Positions 23,690-31,955 of a stretch of 64,000 nucleotides of DNA are shown here, piece by piece. The notes beneath the pieces are model-generated. The model was not told where the DNA came from, made no database searches, and saw nothing but the letters and a program-made list of their open reading frames with translations. The translations under genes and the position numbers were made by a program. Location of the stretch: contig JBLMZM010000361.1 of the NCBI GenBank assembly GCA_050258815.1, positions 1 to 64,000 of the forward strand, in the 5' to 3' direction. The DNA is from JAAXKN01 sp050258815 (GTDB lineage: Bacteria; Bacteroidota; Ignavibacteria; Ignavibacteriales; SURF-24). Every line of letters starts with the position of its first letter. The stretch's first letter is position 1.

Positions 23690-25885
23690 ATGGCACCTAA
23701 GGCAAGTAAAGAGGTTGCAAATGTAATGGCACTTCTGGATAAAAAACTTAAACATGAGGACAAGGGGACGGTTTTAACGTTTTCTCAGTTCCTTGAAAAA
23801 GTGGCTTCACAGCCGGAAAAGATTTTCAGAAATATCTTCCAGATGTTCCATGATATGATATTCCACTATATTCAGGAAGAGGAAGATTTTACCAATGATC
23901 CTGAAAGCATAAACTATAAGACTATTCAGTGTGACAAACTGTTCGTCGAGCAGACAGATACTCCGTTTTTTTCGGATCTGCCCCTGGCCAACAGACTCGT
24001 GCGCCTGGCTGATTCCTTCAATGAAGGCACACAGCAGAACAAAATCTATATTTTTATAGGTCCTCCGGGCAGCGGAAAGAGTACCTTCCTCAATAATCTG
24101 CTGCAGAGATTCGAGGAATACAGCCATACAACAGAAGGACAAAACTATGAAGTGGTCTGGAGGCTGGATAGTTCCAGGCTTAGCAATGGTATAACGACGG
24201 GGATTCTGGAAATCCCTTGTCCCAGTCACGACCATCCCATACTCATGATCCCGAAGGCTTACCGCCAGGAGGTGTTGGAGGAGCTGATCCCTGAGGAGGA
24301 AAGGTCCGCCATTTTCAACAAAAAAGAATATGAATGGGTCCTCAAGGAAAAACCCTGTACAATCTGCAGCTCAATATATGATACACTTGCAAAGAAGCTG
24401 GGCTCCCCCCAGGACATATTTAATATGTTATACGTGCGGCGCTATTATTTTAACCGCAGACTGGGCGAGGGAATCAGCGTATTTAACCCGGGTGACCCAC
24501 CTTCAAAACAGTTCGTGCTTACCAATGAGGTAATACAGAAAGAACTGAGCGGCATCTTTAAGGACAGCAATATCATTCAGTACATATTTTCGCGCTATGC
24601 AAAGACCAATAACGGCGTGTTTGCTCTCATGGATGTCAAAGGGCACAATGAAACAAGGCTGGTTGACCTGCATGGCATCATCAGTGAGGGTGTTCATAAA
24701 ATTGAGGACCATGAGGAGTACGTAAAATCGCTGTTTATTGCCGTAATGAATCCTGAGGACAAGGAAAAGATCAGGGACATTAATTCATTTACAGACCGTA
24801 TTACGGAAATCAATGTCAACTATATACTGAACTATACCGAAGAGGTAAAAACATATTACCAGTCGATGGGTAAAAAAGTGAGCAGGCATTTTCTGCCCGG
24901 CGTGCTGGAAAACTTTGCTAAAATCATCATCAGTTCCAGGCTAAACCCCGAGTCAGAAGCAGTCAAGGAGTGGATACAGCATCCCAGGAAATATGAGAAA
25001 TACTGCGATGACGACCTGCTGCTGCTGAAGATGAGCCTGTATTCCAATTTAATACCCGGCTGGCTTTCAGATGATGACCGCAAGACCTTCGATAAGCAGA
25101 TGAGAAGAAAGATCTTCAGCGAATCGGAAAAAGAAGGCCGCGAAGGCTTCTCGGGCCGGGAATCCATCAATATTTTTAACGACTTTTACAACGTATACAG
25201 GAAAAAGGTAAAAAACGGCAAAGGTGAAAAACTGATCACCATGGATGACGTAAAGAATTTCTTCCTGAAACAAGTAGACAGAAGGGAAATCATCCCAAGG
25301 GGTTTTATCGATTCAATTATAAGGCTCTATGATTACAGTGTCATGGAAGAAATCAAGGAATCGCTCTTTAATCATAATGAGAAAAGAGTCAGTCAGGATA
25401 TACAGAATTATCTGTTTGCGTCGAATTACGATATAGGTGAGAAACAATTCTGCCCTTATACCAACGAAACAGTTGAAATTGGAGAGGCTTTCTTTGAATT
25501 AATAGAGCAGAACCTGTTCAAGAGAAAAATAAGCATGGAATCGCGCAGGAACTTCCGTTCCGAGATTGCCTCCAGGTTTACGATTACGCTGCAGGAGATG
25601 GTAGGAGAAGAAAGAGATATAACAGATACTCACATCTATAAGGAGCTCTATTCCATTTATATGAACAATCTGCGTGAGAATATTTTTGAGCCGTTTTTGA
25701 AATATACGGCCTACGAAAATGCCATTAAGGATTATGGGACTGATAAATTTGAGAAGTTTGATTCCAGAGTAAAGGAAGACGTGGTGTTTCTGGTAAAGAA
25801 TCTTACCAGCAAATTTAACTATACCAGTGAAGGTGCCAGACAGGTATGCTTGTATATAATAAATAAAAATGCATCGCTGAACTAA
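23690..25885 (+). CDS. second, divergent PrkA-like AAA+ protein
   Basis: A 731-residue protein with Walker A GPPGSGKST (124-132) and the general outline of PrkA (AAA+ then a helical C-terminal part), but it differs strongly from the first copy. Instead of the DE Walker B it has GVFALMDVKGHNETRLVDLH near residue 308, which lines up with the EFVEMFK region of E. coli YeaG. CTICSSIYD near 225 holds two cysteines. It starts 60 bases after spoVR on the same strand, so it belongs to the same unit. It may be a regulatory partner or a kinase with another target. The kinase-like end shows no obvious loss. Confidence 0.8.
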   Translation: MAPKASKEVANVMALLDKKLKHEDKGTVLTFSQFLEKVASQPEKIFRNIFQMFHDMIFHYIQEEEDFTNDPESINYKTIQCDKLFVEQTDTPFFSDLPLANRLVRLADSFNEGTQQNKIYIFIGPPGSGKSTFLNNLLQRFEEYSHTTEGQNYEVVWRLDSSRLSNGITTGILEIPCPSHDHPILMIPKAYRQEVLEELIPEEERSAIFNKKEYEWVLKEKPCTICSSIYDTLAKKLGSPQDIFNMLYVRRYYFNRRLGEGISVFNPGDPPSKQFVLTNEVIQKELSGIFKDSNIIQYIFSRYAKTNNGVFALMDVKGHNETRLVDLHGIISEGVHKIEDHEEYVKSLFIAVMNPEDKEKIRDINSFTDRITEINVNYILNYTEEVKTYYQSMGKKVSRHFLPGVLENFAKIIISSRLNPESEAVKEWIQHPRKYEKYCDDDLLLLKMSLYSNLIPGWLSDDDRKTFDKQMRRKIFSESEKEGREGFSGRESINIFNDFYNVYRKKVKNGKGEKLITMDDVKNFFLKQVDRREIIPRGFIDSIIRLYDYSVMEEIKESLFNHNEKRVSQDIQNYLFASNYDIGEKQFCPYTNETVEIGEAFFELIEQNLFKRKISMESRRNFRSEIASRFTITLQEMVGEERDITDTHIYKELYSIYMNNLRENIFEPFLKYTAYENAIKDYGTDKFEKFDSRVKEDVVFLVKNLTSKFNYTSEGARQVCLYIINKNASLN

Positions 25886-25936
25886 AGCTGCAAAGATATT
25901 TTTATTTTTACTAACAACTCAACTCCAAATCCCGGC

Positions 25937-25970
25937 AGTTCCGGCTCACCCATTGTGGGGGCCGGACTGA
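25937..25970. terminator. hairpin after the PrkA operon
   Basis: An imperfect GC-rich stem (AGTTCCGGCTC with GGGGCCGGACT, one bulge) between convergent genes. It probably ends one or both transcripts. Confidence 0.4.
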
Positions 25971-25983
25971 ACCGGATGCTTTT

Positions 25984-26436
25984 TCAGCAAAAATTTAGCA
26001 CCTTGCTTTCGAGGGAATTCCTGAATTTTTCCAGTTTTAACTGCAGGTCACTGAGCACAGAGGCATTGACCCCGGATTTTTTCAGTTGGCGGCTGTTCTC
26101 TTTTGCAGTCCTTATTATCTCGGTGGCATTGGTTAGAAGCTCATTATGTTTTAGTCTTACAAAGTAACTTACGCTATTTCTGCACCTGCCTTTGGGATCT
26201 GCGTCCTCAATTCCGTAAAGGTATAAAACTGAAGCTACACGCACAAGGGCAAAGATCAAATCGTCTTTTGCATTCGAAGTCTGAATCGATTTCTCCAGAA
26301 CGCCGGTTAATGCTTTATGTTCTTTGTTCTTAACTTCTTCCATCAACCTCTGATATCTGGAAGCACCCAAAGCATTTTTATCAAACAGCGGTAACGGCTC
26401 ATACATATTTGCTTTTGTAGTGTGTTGGTTTATCAT
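25984..26436 (-). CDS. helical hypothetical protein, perhaps C-terminally shortened
   Basis: A 150-residue, almost entirely helical protein with many Lys, Glu and Asn (FALVRVASVLYLYGIEDADP, RQLKKSGVNASVLSDLQLKL). It looks like the first part of a longer helical-bundle family that I think is found in Bacteroidota, and the frame ends abruptly at KVLNFC. I cannot prove truncation. GAGG lies before the ATG. An inverted repeat lies about 140 bases upstream (26572-26588). It converges with the second PrkA gene. No function is known. Confidence 0.55.
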   Translation of the reverse strand: MINQHTTKANMYEPLPLFDKNALGASRYQRLMEEVKNKEHKALTGVLEKSIQTSNAKDDLIFALVRVASVLYLYGIEDADPKGRCRNSVSYFVRLKHNELLTNATEIIRTAKENSRQLKKSGVNASVLSDLQLKLEKFRNSLESKVLNFC

Positions 26437-26571
26437 AATGGAACCTCTTTGCCTTTCTTCTGATTTTTCCTCAAAAGATCCTTGGTATATTTTTTATTAT
26501 CATGCTTAATTCGTTTGTTAAAAATAACATCAGAAAGCACGGAGGCAAATAGGTATATATCTGAAAGATTT

Positions 26572-26588
26572 GTAGGAGTTTCTCCTAC
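26572..26588. promoter_or_regulatory. inverted repeat GTAGGAG-TTT-CTCCTAC
   Basis: Perfect seven-base arms with a three-base loop, across the stop codon of the PAP2 gene. A similar hairpin (GTAGGA-TATT-TCCTAC) lies upstream of the small stress-type gene at 57.2 kb; both are followed within about 30 bases by ATACCTA when read in the direction of the gene downstream. That points to a shared regulatory site. Confidence 0.45.
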
Positions 26589-27319
26589 TGTTCACTTGTT
26601 TCGTCACTCTTGCCTTTATATTCCATATACCAGGAAACAAACCAGACAAAGGAGGCCCATGCCAGTCCCAGGGCCCATCCGGCCAGGACGTCCGTAGGGT
26701 AATGGACCCCCAGATATACACGGCTGATACCAATTATAAAGGTCATGAATATGCCCGTAATAACCACGTAAATTCTTACATTGCGGTTTTTCTGAATGCG
26801 GGCAATCAGCACGGCAATGGACAGATATATGACAGCAGACATCATCGAATGTCCGCTGGGAAAGCTGTGTGAGTATTCTGGCATGAGCTGGAATGCCAAT
26901 GCAGGCCTCTGGCGTGCTATTAAGAGCTTTAAGAGGTTTTCCAGCAGTCCTCCCCCTAAAGTTGCCAGCAGCACCAGCATTGCAGAGCGCCTTTTCTTTT
27001 GAAGCAGCAGGTATATTATTGTTATTACTGAAAACAGAACTATTACGGTCGCACCCCCGAGGGATGTGATATCCCTCATGATGCCAATGAGTGCATAGGG
27101 ACCCCGGGGTCTGGTATAACTTCCCGGCTGTCTCAGGCTTAATAGCAGGAATTCATCCAGGCGATTTGTACCTCCGGCCAATACGGCACCTGCCAGGAGC
27201 AGAAACATTAACAATCCGGCTATCATGAACAATATGCTGAGCAGGATCTTTATTTCTCCAAAAGCATAGTGCGTGAATATTTTCTTTAAAAGCGAGTTGA
27301 GAGTTTCCTTCTTCTGCAT
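26585..27319 (-). CDS. PAP2-family membrane phosphatase
   Basis: A 244-residue protein with about six transmembrane helices. The three phosphatase motifs are complete: KLLIARQRP, PSGHSM and SRVYLGVHYPTDVLAG, with the catalytic histidines facing the outer side of the membrane. Enzymes of this family remove phosphate from phosphatidic acid, undecaprenyl pyrophosphate or related lipids. The family's usual role in bacteria is recycling the lipid carrier for cell-wall synthesis; this copy could also be PgpB-like. ATG 27319 is chosen; the open frame extends 60 bases further but starts inside a basic, signal-poor stretch. Confidence 0.88.
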   Translation of the reverse strand: MQKKETLNSLLKKIFTHYAFGEIKILLSILFMIAGLLMFLLLAGAVLAGGTNRLDEFLLLSLRQPGSYTRPRGPYALIGIMRDITSLGGATVIVLFSVITIIYLLLQKKRRSAMLVLLATLGGGLLENLLKLLIARQRPALAFQLMPEYSHSFPSGHSMMSAVIYLSIAVLIARIQKNRNVRIYVVITGIFMTFIIGISRVYLGVHYPTDVLAGWALGLAWASFVWFVSWYMEYKGKSDETSEQ

Positions 27320-27440
27320 CCTGAAAAATACTTCCCGTAATTTAAAGTGATATCTTATAACATACAGAAAAATCCGCAAAATCTCTTGTTATAGGAACCG
27401 AATATTTTTATGTTTAGTGTACTCAAATAAAAGGGAAACA

Positions 27441-27737
27441 ATGAAATATTTTGTCTGTGAAATTGTTTATAAGGCTCCAATAGAGAAAATAGAAGAAACC
27501 ACTCTTGAACACAGGAGCTTTCTGAAAGGGGGATATGACGAGGGATTTATTCTGCTGTCGGGACCCCAGGTGCCCAGGACGGGCGGTATTGTGATAGCAA
27601 AGAGCGAATCAATGGAAAAGATCGCCGAATTTTTTAAGAATGATCCGTATCAGAAGAAAGGACTGGCTGAGTACGTATTTGTTGAGTTTATGCCAAAAAA
27701 CTATCAGGAATTCCTGAAGGACTGGATTGAGCAATAG
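27441..27737 (+). CDS. YciI-like protein
   Basis: A 98-residue protein with the ferredoxin-like fold of the YCII family. The EHRSFLKGGYDEGFILLSGP stretch holds the conserved His-Asp pair thought to be the active site in some members; NDPYQKKGLAEY is the second motif. The family is poorly understood; a few members are enzymes in chloro-aromatic breakdown, others are sigma-factor-linked. GGGA lies before ATG 27441. It stands alone. Confidence 0.82.
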   Translation: MKYFVCEIVYKAPIEKIEETTLEHRSFLKGGYDEGFILLSGPQVPRTGGIVIAKSESMEKIAEFFKNDPYQKKGLAEYVFVEFMPKNYQEFLKDWIEQ

Positions 27738-27779
27738 GTATCAAGGTACGGGTATCTGGAAAGAAGGGGTATTCAATCT

Positions 27780-27822
27780 CCTGCCTGCTCCATATCTATA
27801 TTGTAATATGAGGCATGCAGGG
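27780..27822. terminator. imperfect hairpin after the YciI gene
   Basis: Sixteen-base imperfect stem beginning CCTGC and ending GCAGG, about 45 bases after the YciI stop. Possible terminator. Confidence 0.3.
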
Positions 27823-27932
27823 GATCAAATAATATCAGTATAGTACGTAGTCAATGTTAAGATCATTTATCAGACGGATGCCAGTATAGGCGGGTGCCAG
27901 AAATAACGGAAACGGACGGCGGGAGCCTGGTC

Positions 27933-28289
27933 TCAGACGTAATATTCACCGTATGCTTTAAGCAGGTCCACCACCTGATCGGTCAGTTCACATACTGAAT
28001 CATCACCGCCATCGCCTGAAATCGTGAAAACCGGTTCTGCAATTATCCCTGCCTCATGCAATGCTTCTGCAATTCCCTTGTATTCTTTTCTGATGACCAC
28101 AAGCCTGTTTTCACCAAATGGATATTCCCTGTAAAAATCAGGAATGTTGTCAGTACACGTGATGATAGGGGTTTCATCTGAAGCTTTATATACCAAAGCC
28201 GGATTTAAGTCGTTGTATCTGGTAAAATACAGCTTACCTTTAAATCCCTGCCATGTAAAATTATCTAAGATCAAAACTTCGTATACCAA
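27933..28289 (-). CDS. hypothetical protein, 118 residues
   Basis: An acidic protein (VYEVLILDNFTWQGFKGKLYF near the start, later VFTISGDGGDDSVCELTD) with alternating strands and helices. No family is recognised. The only start is TTG at 28289 (no in-frame ATG follows), with a weak GCGAGA before it. A perfect inverted repeat lies about 90 bases upstream (28377-28399). Confidence 0.5.
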   Translation of the reverse strand: MVYEVLILDNFTWQGFKGKLYFTRYNDLNPALVYKASDETPIITCTDNIPDFYREYPFGENRLVVIRKEYKGIAEALHEAGIIAEPVFTISGDGGDDSVCELTDQVVDLLKAYGEYYV

Positions 28290-28376
28290 TTTATTTTCTC
28301 GCTTTCGCTCTTTTTTTAGAATTTTTATTAACTTCCAGGGAAACTGAACTTAAAAAACCCGGAATATCTGTTTTTT

Positions 28377-28399
28377 GTTAATTGTTAATTTCAATTAAC
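28377..28399. promoter_or_regulatory. inverted repeat GTTAATTG-7-CAATTAAC
   Basis: Perfect eight-base arms, seven-base AT spacer, upstream of the hypothetical gene at 27933-28289. Probable regulator binding site; the protein is unknown. Confidence 0.35.
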
Positions 28400-28593
28400 C
28401 CTTTCATTAATAATAACAAAGATATGAGGTCTGGAATTCCAAACCTGAAAATATTTTTGTGCTTGGGGTATTGAATGGGGAAAAACAGTGGTTTTTGGCA
28501 GCATTAAATGTAAGGGAAATGCATACGGGAATGATGAATAGTGTATTTAGAGCATAAAATAAACCCGGATTCAGGTTTTTAAGCTGTTTATAA

Positions 28594-28635
28594 AAACACC
28601 TCCCTGGGATGCAGTCAGCTCCCGGGGAGGTGTTT
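28594..28635 (-). terminator. terminator of the FnIII-repeat gene
   Basis: AAACACCTCCCTGGG/CCCGGGGAGGTGTTT: 15 base pairs with one mismatch, 12-base loop, and a short T-run on the minus strand. A good intrinsic terminator just after the stop codon at 28644. Confidence 0.8.
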
Positions 28636-28643
28636 AGCAGCTA

Positions 28644-30749
28644 TTATTTGATCAGCATCATTTTTCTTACCTTCCTGAATTCCTGCGTGCCCTGCTGGGT
28701 AGGCTGGGCTATAATGGAATAAAAATAGAGTCCCGAGGGCAGGTCTGAAGCCTGAAAACTCAGGTGATAGGTGCCCGGGGCCTGGATTTCATTTATGATC
28801 TCAGCAACCACCTGGCCAATTGAATTATAGACCGTTAGCTTTACGTTGCTCTCAAGGGGCAGGGCGTAGCTGAGGGTTGTCGAAGGATTAAAAGGATTCG
28901 GGTGATTCTGGAAAAGTGAATACTCCGTGGGTACGGCATTATCCCTTTTTACAGAGGTAATGGTAGTTACTTCCGCCTGATTGCTGTATTGTGAGGGGGT
29001 ATTCATATTAAAGCCCCTGATCCTGTAGGTATATAACACTCCTCCCAGGACGGTAGAATCAATAAACCCTGTAGAATTTGCTTCGGCAGTATCAATTGCG
29101 CTGAAATCCCCCTCCAGTTTCCGTTCAATAATAAATCCGGTTTCGCCTTCTGATTTATCTGTCCATGTAAGTTTTACTTTTTTAATTCCATATGGGATGG
29201 CAGCCAGGTTTTCCGGGGGTGGAAGCAGCGTAACGAAGCTGCAGGAGTTGGAAAACGCGCTTGTTCCGGCTGCATTGCGGGCGTTTATGCGCCAGTAATA
29301 TCTGGTGCCGTAATAGAGGTTAGTCACTAGTTTCGAAGTAGCCGTGATCGTTGAGTCATCCAGAAGTATATTTCCGAAAATAGCGTCTGAGGCCAGCTGC
29401 AGGCGATAAGTCATGGCACCCTGTACGCTGTTCCAGACCAGTGTTACATTTACAGGCTGGAAGGCTGAACCATCTGCAGGAGAGGCCAGTACCGGAATGG
29501 CAGGGATAGCCTTGATAGTCGTAAAATTCCAGGTGTCGGAATTAGGGCCGTAGCTGCCCGCATTTCTGCCTCTTAAGCGCCAATAGTATACAGTATTATT
29601 ATTAAGGTGAGGAATTTGTCTGGATGTATCTGAAATCGCATATTCCTCGTATATAAGGCTGGAAAAGCTGGGAAAAGTTGATACCTGCAGGTGATAGCTG
29701 TCGGCAAAAGTCATGCGCTTCCATTTAAGCGTAACGTTAAGTGGCTGGTTAACAGATGAATTCAGGGGAGAAGAGAGAGAAGGCTGTGAAAGAATAACCG
29801 TGAAGACACGGATTTCTGACCAGGGACTAACTCCTCCGGCGTTCCAGGCGTAGACCCTCCAGAAATACTTCCTGCCGTTCTGAAGTGTCTTGAACTGCAT
29901 GGAATTGGTTTTTATTGTATCGCTGTTATAGATAAGATAGCTGAAAGTTGTATCGGCAGAGACCTGCAGTCTGTATGCATAGGCTCCATAGAGGGCATTC
30001 CAGCTTAGAGTAACATCTATGGGCTGATTTACGGCTCCCATAGCAGGAGCAATGAGTGCAGGGGCACCGGGGGTGGCCACTATTGTGGTAAACCTCCAGA
30101 TCTCCGACCACGCACTGTTCCCTCCCGGGTTTGAGGCCCTTACCCTCCAGAAATATTTTCTGCTATTTTCGAGATTCTTAACCTGCAGATATGTATCCTT
30201 AATATCGCTGGCATCATAAGTAATGTAATTAAACAGGGTGTCTGTAGATAACTGCAGCCTGTAAGAGACAGCACCCGGCGTGGATTGCCAGTTCAGGTTT
30301 AAAGTGACCGGCTGGTTCGTTGCCCCGCTGGAAGGGCTGCTGAGCCTGGGAATGCCGGGGGCTGTTTGTATGGTGCTGAAATTCCATGTGTCGGACCAGG
30401 GACTAGCTCCCGAAGAATCCCATGCACTCACCCTCCAGTAGTAGGTGGTGTTATTTTTCAGATTATTAATGGTGGCCGAAGTACTAAGAATATTAGTATC
30501 GATTACCACATTATTGAACTGGCTGTCGTAAGCCAAAACAACCTCATAGATCGCTGCGCCAAAGGAATCACTCCAGCTAAGATTGACTGATACGGGCAGG
30601 TTGACCGAATTGTTTGCGGGTGAAAGCGGCTGTGGGGAAACAGGCACAGTAAAGGCAGGAGCACCTTTTGCAGAGGCACATAGAGCCGAATCCATAAAAA
30701 TAAGCCAGAGCAGCACACTAATGCCCGATAAAGTAATAATCCGTTTCAT
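28644..30749 (-). CDS. secreted fibronectin-III repeat protein with type IX sorting domain
   Basis: A 701-residue protein: signal peptide (1-25), five tandem FnIII-type repeats of about 95 residues (each with a YxLQxSxDTxF strand, YYWRVxAxNxxG and a closing WxFTT), one more FnIII-like module (about 505-600, with ETGFIIERK), and a C-terminal domain beginning YSLFQNHPNPFNPSTT and ending RKMMLIK. That last domain is the type A sorting signal that sends proteins through type IX secretion and anchors them at the cell surface. No catalytic domain is present, so it is probably an adhesion or binding protein. Its last 190 residues are paralogous to those of the protein at 58.9-61.0 kb. GGGG before the ATG supports the start. 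Confidence 0.85.
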   Translation of the reverse strand: MKRIITLSGISVLLWLIFMDSALCASAKGAPAFTVPVSPQPLSPANNSVNLPVSVNLSWSDSFGAAIYEVVLAYDSQFNNVVIDTNILSTSATINNLKNNTTYYWRVSAWDSSGASPWSDTWNFSTIQTAPGIPRLSSPSSGATNQPVTLNLNWQSTPGAVSYRLQLSTDTLFNYITYDASDIKDTYLQVKNLENSRKYFWRVRASNPGGNSAWSEIWRFTTIVATPGAPALIAPAMGAVNQPIDVTLSWNALYGAYAYRLQVSADTTFSYLIYNSDTIKTNSMQFKTLQNGRKYFWRVYAWNAGGVSPWSEIRVFTVILSQPSLSSPLNSSVNQPLNVTLKWKRMTFADSYHLQVSTFPSFSSLIYEEYAISDTSRQIPHLNNNTVYYWRLRGRNAGSYGPNSDTWNFTTIKAIPAIPVLASPADGSAFQPVNVTLVWNSVQGAMTYRLQLASDAIFGNILLDDSTITATSKLVTNLYYGTRYYWRINARNAAGTSAFSNSCSFVTLLPPPENLAAIPYGIKKVKLTWTDKSEGETGFIIERKLEGDFSAIDTAEANSTGFIDSTVLGGVLYTYRIRGFNMNTPSQYSNQAEVTTITSVKRDNAVPTEYSLFQNHPNPFNPSTTLSYALPLESNVKLTVYNSIGQVVAEIINEIQAPGTYHLSFQASDLPSGLYFYSIIAQPTQQGTQEFRKVRKMMLIK

Positions 30750-30965
30750 GATGACCCCTCTATTTATATATATAATTATCTGGATGAAAAGGCTTATTAA
30801 TAAATGCAGCGGTTTTTGCCGGATGCCAGGAATACCGGATTATTTAAGATTTCTCTCCTCCTGAAAGATCTCAGGCAGTGATATCTATAAATATATATTT
30901 AAATAAATGTTAATATTCAAGTCCGGGAGGCCATGCAGGCGAAGGGCTGTGACGTAGAATAGCAA

Positions 30966-31012
30966 AAACCGGTCTGAAAATATGCTTCTTCAGGATATTT
31001 CCGGGCCGGTTT
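30966..31012 (-). terminator. terminator of the DUF4142 gene
   Basis: A long stem beginning AAACCGG and ending CCGGTTT, extended inwards by a second AT-rich set of pairs. It lies about 40 bases after the end of the DUF4142 gene. Confidence 0.6.
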
Positions 31013-31032
31013 CGTGTTTTATATGTTTCTTA

Positions 31033-31060
31033 TTTTACTTCTCAAGTTTTACTTCTCAAG
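31033..31060. repeat. 14-base tandem duplication at the end of the DUF4142 gene
   Basis: TTTTACTTCTCAAG is present twice in a row. The stop codon of the gene falls at the junction, so the duplication repeats the coding end (Leu-Glu-Lys-stop) just outside the gene. It looks like a recent slippage event that left the protein unchanged. Confidence 0.7.
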
Positions 31061-31645
31061 TTTGCTCTGTACCGTCTGTGCCATCTGGAGATGATCTTTC
31101 AGAACAGGGAGTGTCTGCTGGGCGAAAGCCTTAAGGCCGGGACTTTGCGCATTCTGTGCCATATCCTCAAATTCCTTGATGTCGTCCTTATGATCCTTTA
31201 CCATCAGATCAACGTATTCCTTGTCGAAATCGCTTCCTGAAAGCTTGGATAACTTATCTATATTATCGCGCTGGTCATCTTTCAGAACGCCGGGAACAGG
31301 AATATTCTCCTTGGCAGCAATGGATTTAAGCTGCTCATTTGCCTTTGTGTGGTCATCCATAATGTGGCGTGCCAGGTCCTTAACTTCCTGAGAGCTTGCC
31401 CTTTCGAGTGCAATTGTACCCAGCTCTACTTCCATCATTCCGCCGCTTGCGGCATTATCGACGAATTCCCTGTTCACGCTTGCACCAGTCGTGGTACTGC
31501 CCACGTTCTCCCCGGCAGTATTTGTGCCGGTTGAAGTGGTTCCGGTGCCTGAATTACCCGTACTACCTGTCGACCTTGTGCTGGAACATGCATCTATAAA
31601 AAATACCATAGCAACCATCGCCAAAATCACAGCTATCTTCTTCAT
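31049..31645 (-). CDS. DUF4142 lipoprotein
   Basis: A 198-residue protein. A lipoprotein signal ends in FIDACSS (Cys20), so it is a membrane-anchored periplasmic or outer-membrane protein. A Gly/Thr/Ser-rich linker (STGNSGTGTTSTGTNTAGEN) follows, then the DUF4142 four-helix domain (about 60-195) with REFVDNAASGGMMEVELG, HIMDDHTKANEQL and YVDLMVKDHKDDIKEFE. The histidines in these helices resemble a metal-binding bundle (ferritin-like fold). Members are often part of envelope-stress gene sets in Bacteroidota. GGAGAG before ATG. Its own terminator lies downstream. Confidence 0.88.
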   Translation of the reverse strand: MKKIAVILAMVAMVFFIDACSSTRSTGSTGNSGTGTTSTGTNTAGENVGSTTTGASVNREFVDNAASGGMMEVELGTIALERASSQEVKDLARHIMDDHTKANEQLKSIAAKENIPVPGVLKDDQRDNIDKLSKLSGSDFDKEYVDLMVKDHKDDIKEFEDMAQNAQSPGLKAFAQQTLPVLKDHLQMAQTVQSKLEK

Positions 31646-31955
31646 AATTGTCTCTCCTTCGATTGTTAAAAATAAACTGTCAGCAAAAATATTTCCGGGA
31701 AATTATCCGGAAATTCCGACATGCTGACCGATTTAAATATAAACTAAGGAGTTTTGACTGAATATCAAGAGTATATTTTTAACATGGCACCGGGTGTGTG
31801 ATGACATGAAAACCATGAGGTAACCGGGGATAAAGCCTGCTTTTATGTGCGGCAGTTACGAATTAATTTTACATATGAGATGGAAATAACATAAATTAGC
31901 GGGGGATATTTTCGATAATATACTGATGCATTAAAAATTCTCATGGGGACCGAAA
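31646..31955. other. intergenic region between divergent DUF4142 and chemoreceptor genes
   Basis: About 310 bases with the promoters of two genes. It contains one inverted repeat (31691-31714) on the DUF4142 side. No open frame is convincing. Confidence 0.45.
31691..31714. promoter_or_regulatory. inverted repeat ATTTCCGG-8-CCGGAAAT
   Basis: Perfect eight-base arms about 50 bases upstream of the DUF4142 start. Position fits an operator or activator site for that gene. Confidence 0.4.

Larger units (their letters stand above)
28290..28643. other. intergenic region with an inverted repeat and a terminator
   Basis: About 350 AT-rich bases with no gene. It contains the GTTAATTG/CAATTAAC repeat at its left side and the strong terminator of the FnIII gene at 28594-28635. 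Confidence 0.5.

Noticed and set aside
18443..25885. Evidence for sporulation from the SpoVR and PrkA names
   Set aside because: These names come from Bacillus; the same genes are common in non-sporulating bacteria and no other sporulation gene is present.
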